Source: Triglochin maritima
Taxonomy: Eukaryota > Streptophyta > Magnoliopsida > Alismatales > Juncaginaceae
NCBI GenBank assembly: GCA_963682175.1
Contig: OY821771.1
Coordinates: 15,871,001-15,935,000 of the forward strand
Direction: 5' to 3'
DNA length: 64,000 nucleotides
Part shown: positions 58,076-64,000 of the stretch, in pieces
Position numbering within the stretch: the first letter of the stretch is position 1
How the letters are laid out: every line of letters begins with the position of its first letter
The notes under the pieces: model-generated
Database searches by the model: none
What the model saw: the letters and a program-made list of their open reading frames with translations, nothing else
Told to the model about the DNA's origin: nothing
Translations under genes and position numbers: made by a program

Positions 58076-58325
58076 TCATGTTTAAGTCTTACATCTTCTT
58101 TCCGATTTACTGGGAAAATATATATTATCTTTGTAATTTGTGTGTGTTTGTATTGTTTGTTTGTGTGTGATTTACTGGGAGAAGATATATTATTTTTGTA
58201 ATTTTTGTGTGTTTGTGTTTGTGCTTGTATTGTTTGTTTGTCTTTGTGCTCTCATTGTATCTTATTGTGTAATAGTTATCATCAATAATATGTACCATCA
58301 ATATCTCATTGTGCTCTCATTGTAT

Positions 58326-58860
58326 CTACATAAACAGGACAAACTTTCTACATAAACTGGACAAACATTCTACATAAACAAGACAAACTTTCTACATAAA
58401 CAGGACAAACTTTGTACATAAACAGTACAAACTTTCTACATAAACTGGACAAACATTCTACATAAACAGGACAAACTTTCTACATAAACAAGACAAACTT
58501 TCTACATAAACAGGACAAAACAGGACAAGCTTTCTACATAAACAGGACAAACTTTCTACATAAACAGGACAATCTTTCTACATAAACAGGACAAAACAGG
58601 ACAAACTTTCTACATAAACAGGACAAACTTTCTACATAAACAGGACAAAACAGGACAAGCTTTCTACATAAACACGACAAAACAGGACAAACTTTCTACA
58701 TAAACAGGACAAGCTTTCTACATAAAAAGGACAAAATAGGATAAACTTTCTACATAAACAGGACAAACTTTCTACATAAACAGGACAAAGCAGGACAAGC
58801 TTTCTACATAAACAGGACAAAACAAGACAAACTTTCTACATAAATAGGACAAACTTTCTT
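58326..58860. repeat. 22-bp minisatellite I
   Basis: About two dozen copies of a unit around AAACTTTCTACATAAACAGGAC, with occasional short insertions (AAACAGGACAAG). Read in any frame it yields only repetitive peptide. Confidence 0.92.
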
Positions 58861-59515
58861 CCTAAACCGGACAGGAACTACACTAATTCCGGACAGCAAA
58901 TACACTTATTCCGGACAAACTTTCTGTTCCGTTTCTGAACACACTTTCTTCTTATTCTGGACAACTACACTTATTCCGGACTGCAAATACACTTATTCCG
59001 GACAACAAATACACTTATTGCGATTCCGGACAGCAAATACACTTATTCCGGACAGCAAATACACTTATTCCGGACAAACTTTATGTTCCGTTTCTGGACA
59101 CACTTTATTCTTAAACCGGACAACAAATACACTTATTCCGGACAACAAATACACTTATTCCGGACTGCAAATACACTTATTCCGGACAACAAATACACTT
59201 ATTCCGATTCCGGACAGAAAATACACTTATTCCGGACAGCAAATACACTTATTCCGGACAAACTTTATGTTCCGTTTCTGGACACATTTTATTCTTAAAC
59301 CGGACAACAAATACACTTATTCCGGACAACAAATACACTTATTCCGGACTGCAAATACACTTATTCCGGACAGCAAATACACTTATTCCGGACAAACTTT
59401 ATGTTCCGTTTCTGGACACACTTTATTCTTAAACCGGACAACAAATACACTTATTCCGGACAACAAATACATTTATTCCGGACTGCAAATACACTTATTC
59501 CGGACATACACATAA
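58861..59515. repeat. 22-bp minisatellite II with higher-order structure
   Basis: Unit around AAATACACTTATTCCGGACA, many copies. A longer interruption (AAACTTTATGTTCCGTTTCT, then GGACACACTTTATTCTTAAA) recurs at about 59076, 59260 and 59394, giving higher-order units of roughly 184 and 134 bp. The ORF at 59018-59515 is only a translation of this repeat. Confidence 0.92.
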
Positions 59516-59839
59516 CGTAAACAGGACAAACACATAATGTAAACTGCACACACACATAAACTAAGCTAGACAAATTAAGTTGATCCAACGTAAAACTTAA
59601 AAACAAATATTTTATTATGATAAGTGTGGGCTCTGCACGAATAATGAGACTGCACGATGTCCTAGGGTCTGCACACTGTCTTATCTGTGTATTGGGAAAT
59701 GAATCGTTCAACTTAAAAACCGGCGTTTTTTAAAAAGACCAAAACGCGCGAAGAGAAATTTCGCTGACTGGACACTGACTCAAAGAAAATATCTGAGCTG
59801 TACAGATTCACGTAAGGCGCGTTCGTGACGCCTGCGTCC

Positions 59840-60645
59840 GTCTATCACGACTCTTTTCCTTATTCTCACTTCTCCCTTATCTTTCTTGGGGAACTTGATG
59901 AAATCTTTTGCAAAGACTTCAATGTCCTCATTCTCCCTCTTCTCCTTGGTTCATTATATTTTGCAATGGAGTGCAATGCCAAGATTGAATTCCTTCCAAC
60001 GGCTTCTTTCTCTTTTCGATGATTCATTTGAAGTTCATAAGCCATGAGGTTTCCAATCAAGTACTCCATATTTAGTTTGGAAATGTCATGTGCTTCTTGA
60101 ATTCCAATGACCATTTCATCTCATTCATCGTTGAGTGACCGTAAGAACTTCCTTGCCATTTCTCCCTCACTGAAATTTCTTCCAAGAACTTTGAGAGAGT
60201 TAGTTATATCGGCGAAGAGAGTGTTCATCTCGCTTATGTTCTCATCGTGTTGTGTAGTAAAAATTTCATATTTATGCATGAGGAGACTAATTATTCTTTC
60301 TTTAGTTCTACTATCTCCCTCATGATGCATTTGTAATCTATGCAAAATCTCATAGACACTATGACAACCTCTAATCCTATTATATTCACCCTCATTTAAG
60401 CCAAAATAAATGATATTCATAATACTAAACTTCATTTCATATTCCTTCATTTTAGCCCTAGTTAAGGTGGCTAAATCTTCTTCCTTAGGAGTGGTGTAGG
60501 GGTTTTGGAGAAATATACAATACTTTAGGTCACTAAATATTAAGAATATTTTCATTTTATTCTTCTAATAATCATAATTAGACTCATTAAGTAAAGGAGA
60601 CTTAGAAGTAGATAATCCCTCTACATAATTAGATGATGATGTCAT
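59840..60645 (-). pseudogene. Copia-3 gag, N-terminal and central part
   Basis: From an ATG at 60645 the minus strand reads MTSSSNYVEG... SPLLNESNYDY, then a TAG, then KNKMKIFL and a UBN2-type Gag: GCHSVYEILHRLQMHHEG, TQHDENISEMN and EMARKFLRSLND (to 60121). In another frame it continues with EAHDISKLNMEYLIGNLMAY (60114-59866). It is the upstream part of 56788-57373, separated by the TIR element. At least one stop and one frameshift. Confidence 0.8.
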
Positions 60646-60682
60646 GCTAACTACGATTAAGTAGATGAAATTTAGCATCTAT

Positions 60683-60694
60683 GCTCTGATACCA
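60683..60694 (-). promoter_or_regulatory. Copia-3 primer binding site, tRNA-iMet
   Basis: TGGTATCAGAGC on the minus strand, two bases from the LTR. Confidence 0.86.
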
Positions 60695-60696
60695 AA

Positions 60697-62132
60697 TATA
60701 AGGAACGAATGCCCTAATTAATCTAATCAAATTAACAATCCCTACCCAACTATGTAGCGGAAATAAATAATTAAAAAACAAGTAGGGAAAAAGACAATTC
60801 CAAACCACAAATGAAGACCATGATTTATAGAGGTTCAACACCCCACCCGGGTCCTAATTCCTCTCTCGCAAGCTCTGCTCGATTCCACGAGCTTCGCTTA
60901 CGTCTTCACTACCCACTCCCATTCCAGGCTGGGAGAGAACGCATTTACAAAACAAGCTCCGCGAACACCCTCGCAAACTTGGTTTCTTACTCTCACAATC
61001 CGAGAGGGATGTTTCAGGCTTTTACCGAAACCTTTACATCCCTTTTCAACAAGAAAAACTTGAGTGAAAAACACTCTAAGTGTGGAAGTTTAAGCTTTTG
61101 AGTGTGTGGAGTATTCTCTCTAATGTAGGAGGCAAATAAAAGTTGGAGAGTTGTGTAAACAAGGTGTGGGAACCTCTATTTATATGCTCCTAGAGAGATA
61201 GCCGTTGGGAAGATTTGGTAAAGATTTGTGTAAGATACACAAAATAGAAACTCGGATTCAGCAAATTTGTCCTACCCCGGTCGACTGGCACGAGAAGAAC
61301 GGTCGACTGTTTCTTTAATAATAAAGAAACATTCGAACCAACAAGAGAACAGTCGAACCAAACGAGCAACAACTTAAGTTACGGGTCGAACTACATCTAG
61401 GACCGGTCGACCGATTAGTGGGTTTTTGCCAGCTAAAAGATAAGCGGTATATCGCAACAAGGAGGTTTGTCCGACCAGAAATATCATGCACTTTTGGGAG
61501 ACAAAAATGTCTCCATCCAGTCGAACACCACTAAGGCATCGTTCGACTGGTGGCCAAATACTCTAAAGGGGTAAGGTAGAAAATACGAATACGACCGTTG
61601 TAGAATACGACAAGAATAACAATCATATGAGAATATGAGAAATAGTTGACTAAAAGGACAAAAGTGGTCGACTAGTTGAGCTGGGTAAAATCACTTTTGG
61701 AGATAACGATGAACTGATAGAAACAGTCGAACGGAAAACTCGTTTCGGTCGACCGTTTTGCACAGACAACTGAGATTTAGAATAAGTGATTTTCTGGGTA
61801 AGGTTTGGGTGATCTATTGAAGTCCAAATGATGTGAAATTTGTTGTGTGACTTCTACAAAGAACCTAGTCTGTATGTCAATATGTTACACCTCTTGTATG
61901 CTTGAGTTCACATAAATTCCTAAGACTCAAATAAAGTCAAAATTACATGTCTTCAATAGCTTGATTACATGTCTTGACTTCATTCCATTCTTCCTTGAGT
62001 CTTGATCACCTATAGATGTTAGCACAATACAATATATGTTATATGCATAATGTGTGTTATACTATATTTGATTGTGATTAAGATTAGGTTAGTTAAATCA
62101 TCAAAACATGGATTAAGGCCAAAAAGACAACA
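60697..62132 (-). repeat. Copia-3 5' LTR
   Basis: 1436 bp, plus-strand start TATAAGGAACG (TG changed to TA) and end AAGGCCAAAAAGACAACA. It has the same general plan as the solo LTR at 39440-40956 with paired GGTCGACT/GGTCGACC and TTCGAAC-type sites at about 61270-61760. It is joined on the right directly to a truncated Athila-type LTR. Confidence 0.8.
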
Positions 62133-63469
62133 GAAGCGGTGGCAAGTACAGGTCGAATCCACAAGGAGGTGTGTCGACTCTGGTTCTTCAGAAATCAAGT
62201 GGCAAATACAGAGAGAAAAAGGTTGGTTACACTAAACTAGGCTACACTAAACTAGCAACTAATAAATTAGAAATACAACAAATCAAGATTAACTAAAACT
62301 AAATGAAGCAACTAATAAAGCGAGATGAAATTCAATAAGGAAAACCCCTAAAGGGTGGAGTGTGTGTACACATGTAATAAGGTGGTGAAGAATACATTTG
62401 ATATTACACAATTATAGATTGTGTTTTCATGCATAGGAAACGTCTAATGGTTGTGGAAAAACCTATTAATCCAATCACTAACCTAGTTGATTAACATGAG
62501 TATAAAGAAGTTGGTTGTTAAGAACCAAACAATCATGGGAAGTGTCTAAAAGTTGTGGCAAAACTCATCAAGTTAAGTATTCTAATTTAAACAAACATAC
62601 ATTCACATTCAGCACATATTGCATAAGATAGCATTCATTCACATTATTCATACATGTATAAACATCATCTCCACCCCCAAAGGGGGATAGAACTACTCAC
62701 ACATTAAACTAACAATTATACTAAGAAAGAAAGACATTTTAAGAAAACAAAACTAAGTTAAACATGCAAGCATTCAAAAGAGACAACATTAAAACAAAAC
62801 TAGAAGAAATTATTTTATTGATGACTCACATTACAAGTAACATTCTCTCCACTTGAGTTCTGCTCCAAAGGCTTACTCTATGTAGAGAGAATGGTCGCCA
62901 AGCAATGGCTAGTTTACAAAGGAAGAAGATAAGTTCTATTTATAAACATGAAAAATGCAACTGGGGACAATCCTGCAGTGTGAGACTACTTAAACATGCC
63001 TAAAATGGACATAAACAACATAATACACAACCACGAGAAGTCGGGTCAGATCTTAACCAAACTAGACCACTAACGGGCAATCTCGACCCTCAATTGGCAG
63101 TTAGAATTGGTCTGGTTCGACACGGTTTTGGATGCTTTCTTAAATGCTTCAATTCTTCACGTGGGGTGCACCCTGATCAGTTGTTTGAGTCTGGGCCCAA
63201 ATCTAATTGCCAAAATACTCCATGTTGGTGTGAAGTTTCTCGGGTTACTATTTGGTCCTTTGGGCTTACATTCGGGTCCTTCCCTCTTGCAGATAGGTCC
63301 ATGGGTCTCACAGATCAGTCATTTTTCTTGTGTTTTAGTCATTTTTATGTTTTCTTGTTCTTAAACGTGTTTATTCCTGAAACTTAACATAGAACTCGTT
63401 ACATAGCATTGCTTAGACTCACAATATAGGATATATGACCTAGATATATGCATGATATGACATTAATCA
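62133..63469 (-). repeat. Athila-type LTR, left end truncated
   Basis: Starts GAAGCGGTGGCAAGTACAGG, about 40 bp inside the usual LTR start, and ends ATGACATTAATCA at 63469. Contains the CCCCTAAAGGGTGGAGTG and CCACCCCCAAAGGGG blocks shared by this LTR family. Minus-strand TATA-like box near 62938. Confidence 0.72.
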
Positions 63470-64000
63470 ATAATGTACATTACACTTCTCCAAATAATAT
63501 TATGCACACATCTCATAAACTTATATTAAATGTTACAACATGTAACACTTTATTTCATCTTCTTATCACGTGCATTTAATTTCATATCGTATGAAATATA
63601 ACACATCATATAAAACATACAAATACTTCTCTTGTTTTTCGTTCAGTTGTTATGACCTTTATCAAGGATCCGGGTTGGTGTGGTAATGACATAAACTATA
63701 AGCAGTACTCTAGTTGTACATTATAGTCACTCATTCAACACAGATAGAATGTAACCATTTTACAAAACACGATCCTATAGCAATATCATAAAAAACATTA
63801 CTTGTGTCAACTCCTTGCCTGTTGATGTCATGTATCACCTTTGCATTATATTCGTTTCTTGGTCTCTTTTGAGTAAATCATAAATATATAGTTGGTATCA
63901 CTTCAACTATATTGCATGCATTTACAATTCTACTCTTCCAAGGGGCCCAGTGACATCATTACTTATTCTAAATGAGAGACAATGATAATGTTGACCTGCA
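63470..64000. other. Unassigned AT-rich sequence at right edge
   Basis: About 530 bp of AT-rich DNA without a supported ORF or recognisable element end. It may be flanking DNA or part of an element continuing beyond the window. Confidence 0.35.

Larger units (their letters stand above)
57374..59839. mobile_element. Mutator-like or other TIR element carrying foldback and minisatellites
   Basis: Inverted ends: GAACGCAGTGCGTCACGGAC from 57374, and on the opposite strand GGACGCAGGCGTCACGAACG from 59839; similarity extends about 33 bp (ACGCGC..TACGTG). It interrupts copia-3 gag. There is no transposase ORF, so it is non-autonomous. The flanking 9-mers (ATGTTTTAT / GTCTATCAC) do not match, so the superfamily assignment is tentative. 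Confidence 0.65.

Noticed and set aside
59018..59515. 165-codon ORF with a repetitive NTLIPD/KYTYSGQ peptide
   Set aside because: It is the translation of minisatellite II; the 22-bp period shifts frame every unit and there is no sign of coding constraint.

Overview
The window looks like nuclear DNA of a flowering plant, probably a eudicot with a large, repeat-rich genome. The evidence is a Ty3/gypsy chromovirus with a chromodomain, Athila-like gypsy elements primed by tRNA-Asp, Ty1/copia elements primed by initiator tRNA-Met, and CACTA, hAT and Mutator-like DNA transposons. I found no convincing host gene, rRNA, tRNA or CRISPR array. Nearly every base can be assigned to a transposable element or a fragment of one, and many are nested with readable target-site duplications (TSDs).

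Layout. 1-463 is the end of a deleted CACTA element. About 830-2600 is a decayed hAT transposase. 2600-5853 holds LTR fragments, including a copia LTR. From 5854 to 18653 a copia element on the minus strand (copia-1: gag, PBS, 5' LTR) is split by a solo LTR (6226-7693, TSD AATCT) and by element A (8256-16905, TSD TCGGT). Element A is an Athila-like element with gag and protease but no polymerase. 18654-25642 is a patchwork of LTR pieces with a clean solo chromovirus LTR (20645-22465, TSD CCACC).

From 25643 to 50620 an old Athila-like element on the minus strand (C/F) is split by several younger insertions. These are a solo LTR (27532-28914), a tandem chromovirus structure (29350-39432: truncated gag-PR, LTR, full gag-pol, LTR), a solo copia LTR (39440-40956, TSD ACTAG), and element B (41502-48574, TSD CTCTC), which has two apparently identical 1413-bp LTRs. 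50621-57361 is copia-2, nested copia LTRs and part of copia-3. Copia-3 gag is split by a Mutator-like element (57374-59839) carrying a foldback and 22-bp minisatellites. 60645-63469 is the rest of copia-3 with its 5' LTR and another Athila-type LTR. 63470-64000 is unassigned.

The strongest unexplained signal is a shared cis-architecture. LTRs of unrelated superfamilies (copia and chromovirus) carry arrays of the palindrome CGGTCGACCG and close variants. The sites come in pairs about 22 bp apart, and the pairs recur about every 73 bp. Athila-type elements carry pairs of another palindrome, GACCGCTAATTAGCGGTC, at the same ~21-bp spacing, in the LTR and again just after the PBS. Both palindromes are built from the same 5-mer, GACCG/CGGTC. 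Further points are a conserved GNRA-loop hairpin near the 3' end of the Athila-like elements, a duplicated polypurine-like tract, and a conserved C-terminal module of their gag ORFs where polymerase would normally be.
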